From contig CM061091.1 in assembly GCA_030770545.1 (NCBI GenBank), positions 4,532,501 to 4,596,500 on the forward strand: DNA of 64,000 nt, read 5' to 3'. Shown here in pieces: positions 1 to 13,500 of the stretch; the stretch's first letter is position 1; each line of letters starts with the position of its first letter. The notes under the pieces were generated by a model. That model saw only the letters and a list, made by a program, of their open reading frames with translations. It was not told the origin of the DNA and did no database searches. The position numbers were made by a program, and so were the translations under genes. Source of the DNA: Macropodus opercularis (Eukaryota; Chordata; Actinopteri; Anabantiformes; Osphronemidae).

Positions 1-1129
1 AAAGCAAACTTTACCGGACGTTATCAAATGAATTGATCCAAACATTATTCACCCTCACGTCTAAGCCCCATGGATTCCTCGTCCACGTCCCTGTCACGCG
101 TTCATCGGGATGGGAATGGACAAGCCAGTTGGCTCCACTTAAAGAGATACACATATCAGGGTGCTTTGCCTTTGCATCTATCATCCCCCCGTCGGTTGAA
201 ACGCGGCCCCTGTCAGTGCAGCGGCTGAATTTATCACTCTCTCTCTTTGCTGCTGCTGTCAGTGTTACCATGCAGCTGTGCAGGTTCGTAAAGGTTTAAG
301 CGGTTATTCCAGTCATTATTGGCTGTTAAATCTGGTGATGGTCGTAAAGGCCCTGCCTGTTCCCCTGCGCCTCGGAGGTCAGATGATGGCCCGCTTTACG
401 AGCTCGCGGCGTCGTGCATCACTGTTGGGCCACTGTTTCTTCACCCGTGCTCTGTCCTAGAGGCAGGGCGGATGGATGGAGCTGGACACAGGCTGCCATT
501 TATTTGTCCCCCTCTGGTGGGCTAAGTCGAGCTGCCAACAATCCTCCAAAGTCGCATATTACTCATCGAAGGCTGGGAGGCCCCGTGTGATTTGCGACTC
601 CAGATTATATAAAGTGACTAGACGTGCATGGCCCGCGAACGGAAAGCAACCATCATCGCGGCGATGGCAAGAGCAATTCAGCAAATTTATGGCACATTTC
701 AAGAAACTGTCATTTTTTACAGTCCCATAAGTGCGAATATGAGTTACTCTCACTCGTTAGTTGTGCCGTTTCCCATGCCGTTTGTTGGAGTGAAACTCCC
801 CAGATTATCATTGGGTTTAAAAAGTGAATGGCATCAATTTTATTTGACTTGTTTAAAGGCTTTTGCCTCTTAATAAGCATTGTTATCAGGCTGCTCCTTT
901 AAACCAGTGTGCCACTACAGCTATGCCTCAAGGAGAGGAGAGGACAACTTCTATCATTATCACTGGTTTTATTGAACGCTCATTCATCACACTGACACGC
1001 TATTCTCTATAAAAATGATGAAAGTTTTCAAATAGAATAGAAGGTGGTCAGAGTCGGAGGAAAAGCGAAACGCCCAGGTTTTTATTTAAGAAATCCATTT
1101 GCTCATGTGAACTTCTGTACTTTTAAAGG
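1..1129. other. Unique non-coding DNA, no gene seen
   Basis: Mixed-composition single-copy DNA. Short open frames on both strands lack known domains and convincing exon borders. Around 625-840 the sequence is repeat-free and could be part of a conserved element, but no motif cluster supports a firm call. Confidence 0.5.
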
Positions 1130-1250
1130 AGAGTCACATTTAAGTCAGCCTCCACCAATAAGGGACATTGTTCTCACTGTAGCTACTGAGTGTGCTAATA
1201 ATTCATTGACCTGCCAATTATTATTCTCCCACAATGGGAGACAGGAAAGA
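1130..1250. promoter_or_regulatory. Candidate conserved non-coding element
   Basis: Repeat-free block with SOX-type words CATTGTT (1166-1172) and ACAATGG (1231-1237) flanking ATTA-rich homeodomain-type words, including CCAATTA (1214-1220). SOX and homeodomain words together are common in developmental enhancers. The call is inferred from composition. Confidence 0.3.
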
Positions 1251-2029
1251 GAAGAGAAAGCAGGATTGAGAGGAAATACATTCCACCCCCCTCTTGCTCA
1301 AGGACTGCTTCTCTGGAGCCAAAGACACTTGGATGTTTTCCTCTTTTTTATAACCTTATTCTTTTTAAAGGGCTTTTTTGAGCTGCACACAGACGTGCTG
1401 TTACTGCTGTGAAGTGCAGCCCCTCTATTACCAGGCCTCTAGTGACCTCACCCCGCTGAATGAAGTCATTGACTGAACTGCAGGAAGACAAACCAGCGTT
1501 CCAGGGAATTAATCAGGTCCATCATCGGCAGAGCTGCTGGGCGCTAGATGGCCATGCTGGCTCAGTGGGCTCTGCTGCCCCTGGGAGCGATGCACGGTAG
1601 TTACCGAGTTGACAGCTAGCTGATAGCCCCGCGTCCTTCGTGTTACGAGCACATCAAAAGCAGGCCTCCCAGATACAGCAATGAGGTTGAGGAGTGGAGA
1701 ATGAAGCCTCTCACCACTGGCTGGATCAGTACAGCATGACCTCATCCCTCACATACTCAGCCAGACTTGGGATGATGGAAGGGACCAAGGGGCCAACGGG
1801 AGGGGAGCAATTTGGGTGTTAAGCCACCTGAAACTCCTTCCTGAACCTGTCTCTTCTCCAAGATTGAATAAAATAATAATAATAAGGATAATCATTCTCC
1901 TCCCTCCGCACCCAGCTCTCACTTTTTCCTCTCTCACTGTCACTTGTGTCTGCTTGGTTGTGTTCCAGCCTGTCTGTCTATGTAATTTGCCTTGCGTGAT
2001 GGCATGCTGCTCCGTCCAAAAATAAAGAG
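1251..2029. other. Unique non-coding DNA, no gene seen
   Basis: Pyrimidine-rich stretches (about 1320-1375 and 1905-1950) and a short AAT-rich run near 1866-1886. No exon, RNA gene or repeat family was recognised. Confidence 0.5.
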
Positions 2030-2115
2030 AAGACCCCCTTTAGACATCACCAATTAGACAGACAATTAGACTGAGCCCAGCCACTCCAGGGCTACGCAGC
2101 TCTCAATAAGCTGTC
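2030..2115. promoter_or_regulatory. Candidate regulatory block with paired CAATTAGAC
   Basis: The 9-mer CAATTAGAC occurs at 2051-2059 and again at 2063-2071, a spacing of 12 bp. Each copy contains an ATTA homeodomain core, so two factors could sit in the same orientation about one helical turn apart. Function is inferred. Confidence 0.3.
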
Positions 2116-3780
2116 TTGCCTGCCCAGTCGGAGAGTGTTTTTGTGTAGTTGAGTGTGTTTCGTGACACCTTTGGAGAGATATTAATACACACTGTAGCGT
2201 GATTATTATAGTGAGGTCTGTGTGGATCTCCTAGACTTTGAGCTTGACGCTGAAATTTCCCGTGAATGAGTGAGTGAAGGTCCGGAGCAGAAGTAAGGTG
2301 TTGTTTCAGGCCACTTTATGAGGAGCACAACAGTGAAAAGCTAGTGAGACCCTTGTCACAGATGAGGAGCCATTAGCTTGCCAGCCAGTGCTTTGTTATG
2401 CTAAAAGTTCAGCACTCTTTGCAGAAAATGGCCTCTTTTTACCCTTTTGGAACAAAATAGACTTTATTTTATCATTTTACTGCCGCCTTTCTTGTCTGCG
2501 AAAGGCAGTCATTTGGTGAGGTTTGATGGTGCAAGCGTGTTTGTATGTGCCTGAAGAGAGGCGGGGGTGTTTTGCGTCTGAATTCCTGAGCTGTGTGAAA
2601 AGGATCGCTTTCTTTGGGGCTGAATTTAATGAGATGATCAATGACCCTCAAGATTCACATTCACAACAGGCAGAGAAAAAGAATGAGGGAGCTGAAGACT
2701 CAATAGGTTTACTGCGATTGTATGTCAGCTGTGGTCCCCCTTTGAAAATGTGAATTGTTTTTGAAACATGAAATCCTTCTTTTTGATTGCCGAGGGTTGG
2801 GTTTCCTTTGATGTAGCTCAGGCAGACAGAAACAGGTCTATGATTCTTTTTCAAGTTAGTTTCTGTATTAGATGAGACGTTGGTCAATGATAAGTGTGAG
2901 AGGCTGATTAGACAACTGCTGTTTTTATGCATGTTGCTGGACTACAAGGGTCAGGGTTAGAGGGTCATTCCACCAGCAGCAAATGGACTCTGATGTCTTA
3001 GCACAGAACAATGCTGTTGGACAATTTGTTCTGACTGATTTCAACTAATTGTGCTCACCTTCCCCTCTCCTTCCCTTTGAACTGTAAAGGTAAGAAGGGA
3101 ATTGGAGAAGTATGCTGGAAACAGTACTGACAGATAGGACTGTGTGCTCACTTTGAATTATGGAGCACACAGTTGAATGTCGGAACGTATTGCTTTTGAG
3201 ATCGCAGCGTGCTAATATTTATGAACAATATGCGTGTACGTGTTGTGTTCTGTATGTAAATTAGTCTGCGTTCCATAGTACTGTAATTACACTATGTGCT
3301 TTGATACATTTACCATCACTATCATCGTAAAGGGTTAAACATAACCACGGTGCATTGTCCCTCTGGGGCTAAGAGAATATTTTGTCCACTTGTGTGAATC
3401 TCATGTCTTTGCGTGAGCATGTGTAAACAAACACCTATTTCAGGCGCGCACGTGCCTGCTACTGATGTGGGTCACATGCCGTGACAGAAAAAGACCACTG
3501 TCCTCTGCCATGTTTTGCTGTGCTCTCTTCTTTAATTTGCCTATTGTGAGTGTGAGGGGGAGCCAGGGAGATGACATCATGCAGCAGGCAGTGTTTGAAG
3601 TGCCAGTCCTGAAGGAACCACTTATAGCAATTAGGATATCCTTGAACAAGCGTTTGCGAAACATTGGCTGGTTTTTGGCATTTGCCTCCCGTTCCTGCCT
3701 ACTAACTAGCAAGGTTTGATCTCCCATAATTATCTACCCACCGGCTCCTCACTCCTGACAGCTCTCTCCCTGGAGAGGGC
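2116..3780. other. Unique non-coding DNA, no gene seen
   Basis: Single-copy DNA with no long low-complexity run. Open frames at 2523-2753 and 3440-3727 resemble no protein family I know and show no splice-site context. Confidence 0.5.
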
Positions 3781-4090
3781 TGAATGCCGAGGCTACTCAC
3801 TGATTGCATCAAAGTGTCAGAAATTGCAACATCAAAAATAATAACTGATATTCCGGCGGCAGGCTGCTCTTTGAATATTTCCTTTAAAACGCTCTCTAAT
3901 TTGTGTCTCGCTTGGTGCCAATGTGTGTGTGACTGTGCGAGCTTAAAGCAAATAAAAGCAGAGGAAGTGCATTCATTATTGAACCCCTATTTACATATGG
4001 CAGACTATTCTGTCTGAACTGGCATGAAATAGATATGCGTTTATTCTGGTGCCGCTTTAACGCCGCTCCGCACTTCTTTCAGGACTTGCT
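3781..4090. promoter_or_regulatory. Candidate conserved non-coding element
   Basis: About 300 bp without simple repeats. It carries a TCF/LEF-type ATCAAAG (3808-3814), an E-box CATATG (3994-3999), and several ATTA and AATATT words. The composition is typical of vertebrate non-coding elements. No protein is encoded in it. Confidence 0.33.
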
Positions 4091-4894
4091 CAGCATCTGT
4101 CCCTTTTGCCTCCTTCCTCCTGAGGGTGAAATATTTCTGCACTGTCCTTCAATACTTCGGCACCGGTGCACCATAAATGTTTCATAAGCAGAACTAACAA
4201 AACAAAAACAAAAAAACGCTGCGGTAAAAGTGACCATCGCTAGATCACAACTTGGACACATTATTATTAAAAGTTGAATAATCCGCTGCAAAAAAAATTC
4301 AATAGTATAAATGTAAAATCAAAGGCCACATTTTGTGATATCCACGTGTCTTTTCCCCACAAAATAAAACAAGTTTAGACATAATGAAAAATAAACTAAA
4401 CCTATTTGCAGTCCACAAGTGGTTCAGTCACAGCCAGTTGTAGAAAAAATCTCAAGGCAACTATTCTATCCTGGACTGCGACTGGTAGCTCGAGCAGCAC
4501 TGCATTGTCCTCAGATAATACTCACAGAAATACAGAAATGTAAGTCGGTGTGCTGGCAAACACATAAATATTCTGTCAGGCACTGTGTCCAGAGGGTCCA
4601 CTTGCAGCAATGTTAGCGGGCTCTTTGAGGGTGACATCCATATTTCAGCACCTATCTTGACTTCCCCGACCTTGCCGAATTACGCATTAATAACACATTT
4701 ATAATACATAATCTCTTTCTTGTTCCTTGCGTGTACACTTTTTTGTTCAGCGCTGATGGCATTCCTGTTTAATTGTGGACATCAGAAGAATAATTTGCCA
4801 TGTCTCACACGCTTTAGTGTTTCACTAAAGATCATTTGCATCATCTGTCCAGTGTCTATGGATAGGTCTTAGCCTTGCTGGTGAGTATTACTTC
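4091..4894. other. AT-rich unique DNA, no gene seen
   Basis: A-rich patches (about 4195-4220 and 4285-4300) and generally AT-rich single-copy DNA. No recognisable feature. Confidence 0.45.
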
Positions 4895-5290
4895 AGCGAA
4901 TTGAAGGGGACAATTGTATGTTAAAGCAATGAATTGAGATAGACACTCAGCCAAGGTTTTTGCAAGGATGAAATTAAAATCAGCGCAGCAGCGAATGGGT
5001 TTGCTTTACCAGAATAAATTAATGCCAGAAGAGTGGGGAGAGGCAGGTTTGCTTTGCAATGACAAATGTTGATTTCCCCCGAGGTATTTAAAGTGATTTG
5101 ACCCAGTCATTCTTTTAAATCACAGACAGGAGATGATAAATGTGCTACTAATGAGGCCTCTGCATTTTATCTCTCACTCACCCTCCTGCAGAATCACCCA
5201 GGCTCTCAGAGGCGCCTGCTATGCCTTTAAATTCTTCTAAAAGCACCCTTAGCCTGACTAAATCCCAACAATGTAGAGTACAGAAAAAAA
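4895..5290. promoter_or_regulatory. Candidate conserved non-coding element
   Basis: Repeat-free block of about 400 bp with AATTAATG (5017-5024), several GATTT/AAATC words and CTAATGAGG near 5148-5156. It shows no coding periodicity and no frame survives across it. The length and even composition make it one of the better candidates in the left part of the window. Confidence 0.38.
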
Positions 5291-8099
5291 CATCCACATG
5301 TATCCCTTACATGCTGCGAAAGATTGTCAGAAAATTAAAATCAAACACGCAATCACATTGTTCTGCAAATGCACCCTTTTTAAAAGCCCCACTAATCTGA
5401 AAAGAGTCTCCGAAATTCACCCCTGTCAGCGTTTGTAGACATTATGATAATCTTCCCACCAAGGGCCCTGTCTCTTCCCTCCATCTAAAAGGTAAGCACT
5501 TTGCCTATATACACATGACAAAAACCAGAGTTGCAGGAGCTGTTAACAGCACGGCTCTCATTATCTGCTGCGCTGAGCGTGTTGTGGAAGGAGACGAAGG
5601 CTCTTTTCAGGTGCAGATGTAGAGCATCATTGATAGGGTGTGCTGCTTTCCTGCTTTACAGCCGGCCTCTGATCAATCAGTGCTGACAGGGCAGAGGCTT
5701 TATGTGCCACACAGTGGGACAAATGTCTGCCAGGGAGCGTGGCACACCTCAATAGAGGAAGCGCCACACACCACCCGGCCCAACGCCTGAAGATTAGCCC
5801 CGTCCCGCTTTGATGGATTAGCGTGTAGAAAAATTGCTTGATTATTGATATGAAAATGTTTTAGGGGGTTTGAAGGGGAAGATGGGCGTCCCAGACTTGT
5901 GTGTTTGCCGTGGTAGCGATTATCCACCTTGCATTACCTTTTCCTCTGCCCCACTGCACCCCCCTGTTAGAGAAAAGGCTGGTACAAAGGAAAGATGAGG
6001 ACGTGGGGAGGAGACGAAGCGAGCCTGGGCTCTCTCCAGAAGACACATTCAGCCGCCCTTCATGAAATATTGTTCATCATCATATTAACAGGGCTGAACG
6101 TAGGGAGATAAGGCCTACCTAAAAAAGTAAGCAGAATGTCCCTGCGAGATATTTCAATCCTCACCCCCTTCTTCTTTATCCATTCATTCAGACTGAATAT
6201 GAAATGTAGCAGGACCTTTCTGAGCCAGCCCAAGAAAATGATGACATAATCACCTCCCCTTTAATTGCTTGATTTGTCAATCCTTTACAATCCTGCGCTG
6301 CTGTTCTCTCACAGCCCGTCTCCAACATCCCTTCACTGTCAAAGACAGCATTACCCTCTGTGACAGAGCAAGGCCCGGTGCCTGCACGTTCTGAAACACG
6401 CTGTTGACACACATGGAAAATGTGTTTTATCTGCTCTCTGGCAACAGACTGGCAGACTAAGGTTTCTACACTCAGCAGAGGTTCCCTTTACAGAGCATTT
6501 ATCACCATCTGTGATACTGACATAAATTACACTGATGTATTTATAGCAAAATCATTAATAGTAAAAGATGTCAAAGTTCAAAGCCCAATGATGCAGGTTA
6601 AATCTGAATAAGAAATATGTTTCATCATAGTCATAATTAAAATATTTCTATTTTAGTAAATCTGGGATGAATTCGAACCAAATATTTTATCAATATTACA
6701 CAAAGTAATATTGTGTATAAATGACTTTTTCTGTTTTATTCTGCTACAAATTTTAAAAAGACCAAGAAACAAGCGGTAATAATTGCTATGAGACACACAT
6801 TAACAGTAAAGTGAGTGTATCTGTTCAGTTTATCTAAGCAGAATCTAGTGTTTTCGTTTCTCCTTTATATACATTTTCAACAGTTGTGGAAACTGACTTT
6901 CACCCCAAACCGCCTGAAGATGGATTCGTGGTTACTGCCGTTCTGATCACAGGAAGTTGGGTCCTGTCTGTTAAATGTCAGCCGTGACCGACGGAAGGGG
7001 ATCTCGCTCTCTCACGGTGCAGGCCCATTACTGCAGATGAAGGCCTCTGAGAGGAGTGTTCCCTGACTAATGGAAACAGTGTGTGCACAGCCTGAACTCC
7101 AGAACTCAGGTGACAAACACAAGTAACGCAAAAAGCGTGTGTTTTACAACCGCCCCTGTAAAGGTCCAGTCGTAAACGGAGAATTTACGCCCTTCATTAG
7201 AGCTAATACAATGCACATAAGTCTAACGTATAACAATTGGGATAGCTATAAAGAAACTATTTTATACCTTCTCAAATCTGTGACTTGTAGGTGACCTTCG
7301 CAGTGGCAATGTCAGGGTAGACAGATTTACAATGACTCCACATTCCCTCTGATAGGACTCGGCGTTTTCAGGGAATTAAACGTGCCAAAACACAAAATGA
7401 CTTAAATAATAATTTTATGTACCCCATCAGTAATATTAGTCTCTAAAGCATAATTTACAACTTGTAACGTACGTTTTTTTGTTCAAGGAGATTTCACATT
7501 GATTCATGTCTAGCTTAGGTTTTGTGGCCAGCTAGGGAAGGATGGTAACCCGCCTCTGTTTTGCTGGTTACTTCTTACTCTGACGCCTCACCCAGTCTGT
7601 CCATTAGGATTATGTGAGGTGTAAAAATAGCTCAGGTAAAAGTAAACAAACAAACAAACAGTTCAGAGAACTGTTATATCAGATCATTTTCTCTAGAGCT
7701 TTGGAGGAGGGTGTGCAAGACCTTTTGTTTAACTGTGATGGCATCTTCAGAAATCATCCCATAATTAATCAAAGTGAGCATGTTTTGTACACGCCCCTTG
7801 TGGAAAATCTGCCACTCTACTATATTAATAATTACACTCCGCAGCTTTAAAATCACATCCCTTGTTTGATTTTTGTTTTCTTGAAGTACAGTACTGCAGT
7901 TCTGACGGTGGAAACTGTAGTCCATTCTTCATCTGTGCACCATGACACAGTTAGTCACCTGACTGCCATCAGTGTCCAAAGGTGGCACACACTCAGTGAG
8001 GGATCCTGAGTGGAGCCCATTGATGAGATGAAACAGGTTGACTTCTCCCTCGGTCTGAAGTGGAATGAAAAACAAATGTCATGGAGGGTGACAGAGAGC
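5291..8099. other. Unique non-coding DNA with an (AAAC)n run
   Basis: Mostly single-copy DNA. A short (AAAC)4 run lies at 7644-7660, and 6600-6760 is strongly AT-rich. The segment 5620-6060 is repeat-free and may hold further regulatory sequence, but I saw no distinctive motif group. No exon was recognised. Confidence 0.45.
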
Positions 8100-8360
8100 G
8101 TCTGTGTCTTATCAGCCCGGCCAATGTGAGTGATGGCTCTTATCTGGCCCCCTGCTCCGTGGCTGTTTATTATCCTAAGGTGGCAGGGCGGTGCTGGGAA
8201 GAGAAGAGGACTGGGAGCCCCTTCGTGATCCATCACTCCGGAGGTCTCCTTCCCCTCTTATCTGACCGCTACATGGATAACTGCAGCTCTTGTTTACAGA
8301 CACCAAGCCATTTGAATGAGTAGCAGGCGCAGGAAATGATTCCTTTGCTCTCTTTATCAG
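8100..8360. promoter_or_regulatory. Candidate GATA-site cluster
   Basis: Reverse-strand GATA words are concentrated here: CTTATCAG (8108-8115), CTTATCTGG (8139-8147), TTATCC near 8169, CTTATCTGA (8257-8265) and TTTATCAG near 8353. About five in 260 bp compares with roughly one per 500 bp expected for WGATAR on both strands. Enhancer function is inferred. Confidence 0.33.
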
Positions 8361-10039
8361 TCCAAGTGACTTATAGGGAGGATGGAGTGTGCCACGTCGG
8401 TTTCTTTGCACGCTCAGACATGCATGCACACACAGAAAAGCAGGCCAACATGCACACAAACACTCACAGACTCTAGTTTGCACACGGACGCGCACGCCTG
8501 CATACTTGCATACTATTCTTCTCCTGTGTGAAGCAAATGGAGGGTGAAGAGAAAAAAGAGACGATAGATGGTGATGGCAGTGCTGCACACACTGGAGGAT
8601 AAGCTGGTGTGTGGCCCACTTTATCTCTTTTCATGAATTACATTCATTTCTGTTATCATGTTTTTTTTCTTGGTTATCTGAGCCAGCATGTGTTGTCAGT
8701 GTATACAAGAGCTGATATGAGAAAAAGAAATGATCTACGCCACCGGTGGTCAGTGGGTGCTCTATTGAGTTTATAGTATTACCAAGCGCTATATCTTCAA
8801 TAGGAAGTGTGGTTCCTGTATTTGAAAGGAAAACCTCAGTAAAGATGGCTATTTTTCCACTTGTTCCACGTTCTTTCATCACCTCTGTTGGGATATTCCT
8901 GGTTTTCACTGGCAGGGTAGAATGCGTAGGTTTCCATTTCAAACAGATCTCTCATCTCATGTCCATCACATCACCAGGGGTCTCTCCTAAAATACAAACC
9001 TTCTGTCAAAGCTCCAGGGTAGCGAGTGTATGAATGGACCAATGACGGCTGGTATGGAAGCGAGAGAGAAAGATGTTTAAGAATACTCGTCGTTCATTCC
9101 CTTGGGCTCCTGTAGTAGACAGGATTTCTCCCCAGATCCAAGTCAGCTTTTACCGAGGCTGAAATAACTAGAGTTTGTTTAAATGCACTGAAGAGCAGAG
9201 GAGGCCCAGAGGCCACTGTCTGTGAACCGACACACTAAATCCCAGTGAAATTTCTCCTACTGCCACCGCAGCCAGCTAACAGTGACACCGCGTAGCTTGT
9301 GCCCACTCTACTTTAAGTTTTGCAGAACCAGCAAGGCAGAACATAATAAAGGATGCTAATTGCAAACCACCACAGACAGGCGGTCATCACGAGGTGGGAG
9401 TGGGAATTGCGAAAGTGGCAGAGTTGAGAGTGGATGCAGTGAGGTGGCAAGGGGGTGAGGAAGGGAGAAAAGAATGTAAACACAAAATCTGGTGCTCTCA
9501 TTAAAGAGCAGTGAAAAGGCCTTGAGCTCAGAGCAGCACAGCAGGCTGTGGCAGAGGAGAGATGCCGTTCTAATGATGACCAGGCCTCCAGGGACTGAGC
9601 AACTCATTCCACAGTATGTAACCAGTAACCAAGGCCAGTATGACACATGACAGTGCAGTTGTTGCAGTAACTATCTCTTCTCAGTAGATGATTATATAAT
9701 TTCTTGGAGTACTAGCTGAGAACATACTGTTCTGAGCTGTACAATCCTGGAACACGAAGACAATTTGAAAGAGACGCATTTGTTGCTGTCTTGTTTTGAT
9801 TCATTAAAGCACATCCAACTAGTTTACTGTGTAGATAAAAGGAAAACGCTGATGCTGTCTGCAGCCTTCAGGCTCATGCTTGAGGTTACGTGGTGCAGTA
9901 GATACACAACTCGGAGCTCATTCTTTGCGCTCCAACACTAAGGAAAAGCCAAATGCCCCGACCTGATGCTTACCAGAGCGTGGTCTGCTGTATCTCGCCT
10001 GCCTGAAGCCAGCACACACACACTCAGACAGTCACAAAT
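8361..10039. other. Unique non-coding DNA, no gene seen
   Basis: A CA-rich patch at 8418-8500 (irregular CACA words) explains an open frame on the reverse strand there. The remainder is single-copy DNA without recognisable features. Confidence 0.45.
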
Positions 10040-10560
10040 GCAGAGAAGCACTGAATAATGCTTACGTGTCCAATCTGACATTGGCCAACTCTCTAAATCA
10101 CTCTTTATTACAGTGTCACCAGAATTAATGAAGAAATAATATGTTTCCATATTTCTTGTGTTTCTGTCATAGAGAAACCCTCCAATATGAAAGCGTAGCG
10201 CCACCGAATAGTCATTCATTGTAATTTGTCTGTGATTAATTTGTAACGTGAAAGCAGCATTTAAAAGCAGGCATGATCCACCTCAACTTAATAGTATGCA
10301 ATTAATCACGGGCTGAGCCCAGTTGCCGCCACAATAATGGCAATTTAATAATGCGACGCATATAGCATTGCAGATTACAAAGTATTTATAAATGTCACTG
10401 GCTGGCCTGTAATACACGATGACAGGGAAACATGTGCTAATCCCAGCAGTGTCTGCTCCTATGTAATGCAACAAATGTACCATCCCCATAGCAAAGAGGC
10501 TATGAATAACTGCGATAATCACTGCACAATAGCTTCATTTATCAATGTACTGTATGAGAA
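10040..10560. promoter_or_regulatory. Strong candidate conserved non-coding element
   Basis: About 500 bp, AT-rich but without simple repeats. It has dense homeodomain-type words: GATTAATTTG (10234-10243), CAATTAATCA (10299-10308), ACAATAATGG near 10331, and ATTTATAAAT-like words around 10383. Its length and even texture make it the best candidate in the first 17 kb. No target gene is visible. Confidence 0.42.
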
Positions 10561-13500
10561 GTGGGAATGTTGGGGCGGTTAGGCTGCTACTTTCTGTAGC
10601 CTTGTTTTTTTTTCGTTTGTTTCGTGAGTGTCAGACTCATGGGACAGCACAATGATGTCATGTTGGGTTTCCAGCTGCCTTTTTAGGCTCCCTTTGCTTT
10701 TTTGTTCATCCTCTATGACCCAGAAATAGCGATGTCAGTTTTGTTCTAGCGATCCACACCAGCAGACACTCCCCAGTCCCCAGTTGTCCTAATCACACAT
10801 CTTCCCTTCTCATACCTTTGATGATCAGAGATTTCTCTACCATCTGCAAAGTTGAGAATTAAATGAAAATAATAATAATTACGTTATTTCTTCACAGTTT
10901 AATCACATGTTCTTCTTATGTGACAGTACATGTTTGATGGTAAAATGAAGTGGCTTCTGCTCTCTGTCTTTTCAAGACACTGTTCTTGTTCATCTGTTCA
11001 GTGAATATTTCTTACACGTATTTTATGATACTCTTGCTCCTTGTGTGCTGTCATGGAGATTTCAATAGGTCCGATTATTTTCCCACAATCTTTTAATTGA
11101 GCTGTGTAAATGTGCACCTGCTTCGTGCAAAAGTGACCCTTGCAAATTCAGTGAACCTCGGTGAATCCAGGGGAATTTCCAATTAACCACACGTGTTTGA
11201 CAAGAAAAGTGCTTAATTATGGATTATGGTTGTGGGCAATCCTCAGGTCTGCTGACGTCCATGACTTTTCTGCTTTGTGCATTTTAGCTGTGATTTCCAT
11301 TTTCAGTTTTGCTTGTGGATTTATGTTTGAACCTCAGAGTGAAAGTGAAGAAATGAAAATGAAAATGTCTCCCTGTTTTCAAATAAATAAAGTTTGGTAA
11401 TAAGTATCGGAAATGGTGCGTGGACGAGCTGAGGTTCTGACCCTTGCGCGTTTTAAATAGCATTTCCATTACTGTGTCCTGTCCGGTGTGACTGCAGACC
11501 ACTGTTTCTATCTAAAAAGTAAAAGGAAAAGGTAAACATAAATGATTGCAGTTAGAGCGAAGGGTGTGTTCAGACAGTGTCAAGTGCAGTAAGTCCAGTG
11601 ACAAACAGCTTCCCGGCATTGTTGGTGCAAGAACAACTCATCATACGCATTTTATTATAAAAGTAAGGTTTGGTGTCTGAAAACAATACTAGCAGACACT
11701 AAGAATAGCTTGGGTGTGTGTGGGATGACTCCCATCCTGAGGGCAGGATTTGCTGAAGTGACAGCTTCATTAGAGGTAGTCGTGGTCTTTAATTTGATAT
11801 GGAGTTGTTTAGATGTTGTTTTCTTATTATTGGTTGCTTGCATATTGGTTACACATTTGCACTGCGTGCAATGCTAACACTCAAATTGGTGTAAACAGCT
11901 GATGAGAAAAATATATGAGCTATGGGAATACGATCTCTTTGCTGGTGGTGGAAGCCGACTGCGCTGTCTTATCAGAGTAAACATGTAAGATGGATAGGTT
12001 GACAAATGAAAAAAAAAAAAAACGGCGAACCAGTGGAGGGAAGGCTTCTCAGTGGGGATGTGAGAGGAAGGAGGTAGTGGTGGAGCTGACCACCATAGGG
12101 ACTAGAGAAAGGTCATGGTGAAATGGAAACTGATTCTCCACCCTGGCTCCCTGGGTAATATCCAGTAACTGTGGCTTTCTCTTCCCCTGTATAGCAGCAT
12201 TGCACTGGCTCCACAGTCTGAACTGTGTTTAGCCCAGAGCAGAACGGGCCAAGTAAGGGAGAGAACAGGTCACTGAATCTGTTGGAGTACATCCTTTATC
12301 TTCAGAGAAGGAGGGCCTGTGTCAGACTGGAGGGTGCTGTTGCAGAGGAAAGTGATCATTTCTGACAGCCTTTAAGCTACAAATCCTGACTCTAACAGAG
12401 GTTCTGACCCAAGCCGCGTGATAGGAATGCAGCTTTCCACCTTTGATGGCCTGATTTCCTGCTCACCTCTTCGAAATGCGTGCAGGGTTGGTTTCAACAG
12501 AACCTTCACATCAATAACCCAGAAGGAAACCAAGCTAGAGCAGGACGTCATGTTTATTATTAGTCACATTCTGTAGGAGCAAAAAACATATGCGGAGCAC
12601 AGCGATGGCTGGTGACGCTGTGAGTTAGGGTCAGCGTAAAATAATAGTGTGCAAGGTGAGAGTACCTAGGCCTCTTTGGAGTTGTATGTTCTTCTTCTCT
12701 CAGCATTTAAACGCACCATGTCTGTGCACTTGCATGTAAACGTTTTGTAACATGTTTGCACGTTGTTTCTTTTCACTAAATCACGCTTCCCTGAATGCAG
12801 GTAGCGTTACTGCTCATCTGTTAACTTCAGACGTCCTGCAAGTGCAACATGCTGACCAGTTCCTGACAATTCAAAAATGAAATAATGTGACACCAGTTGT
12901 GAACTTTACAGTCAGCATCAATCTCTTTTCTATTTCCACTACCACTCAGATCTTGCCAGTACGTTCACTAATAAAAAATTAAGGGCTGTGCACATAACAT
13001 TCTGGCACAAACCTCCAAAGACAGAACAACGCTTAACTCCACTCAGCCCAGACACTTTCATTTCTTCCTCTCTGAACAATCACGCTCAGTGGCCACAGTC
13101 TGCTTACCCCTGAGTAAATGACACAAGTTTCAGAAGCTAAAAGCAATGTCAGCTTTGTCCTCTTTCAAGCTCTCGACACCTCACACTTGGGAAGGCGAGA
13201 AATCCAAGACAGATTGTTGGGCCAGCAGTGGAGAATTCAGTGAACTGTACCAAAGGCGGGATTACTTTGTCAGACATTTAAAGGTCCACCTTTTAGAGTT
13301 ACAATGGTGTGGTAAATAGCTATCATAATGTGGAGTGTTTAACAGAATTGCTTCTCATTTTCACTTTCACGGATGGTTTAAGGATCTCCTGCAGCAGCGA
13401 CTGCCCCTTTGTCCGATGTTAATCTGTGCTCAGGATTGTTTTGGAGACATAAAAACACTGTTAAACAAGTGTAAAGGGCAGACTCCACGTCTGCGTTGGC

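Noticed and set aside
625..873. Frame starting MARERKATIIAAMARAIQQ, helix-like
   Set aside because: Short, with no exon border or family match. Possible regulatory DNA but not supported as coding.
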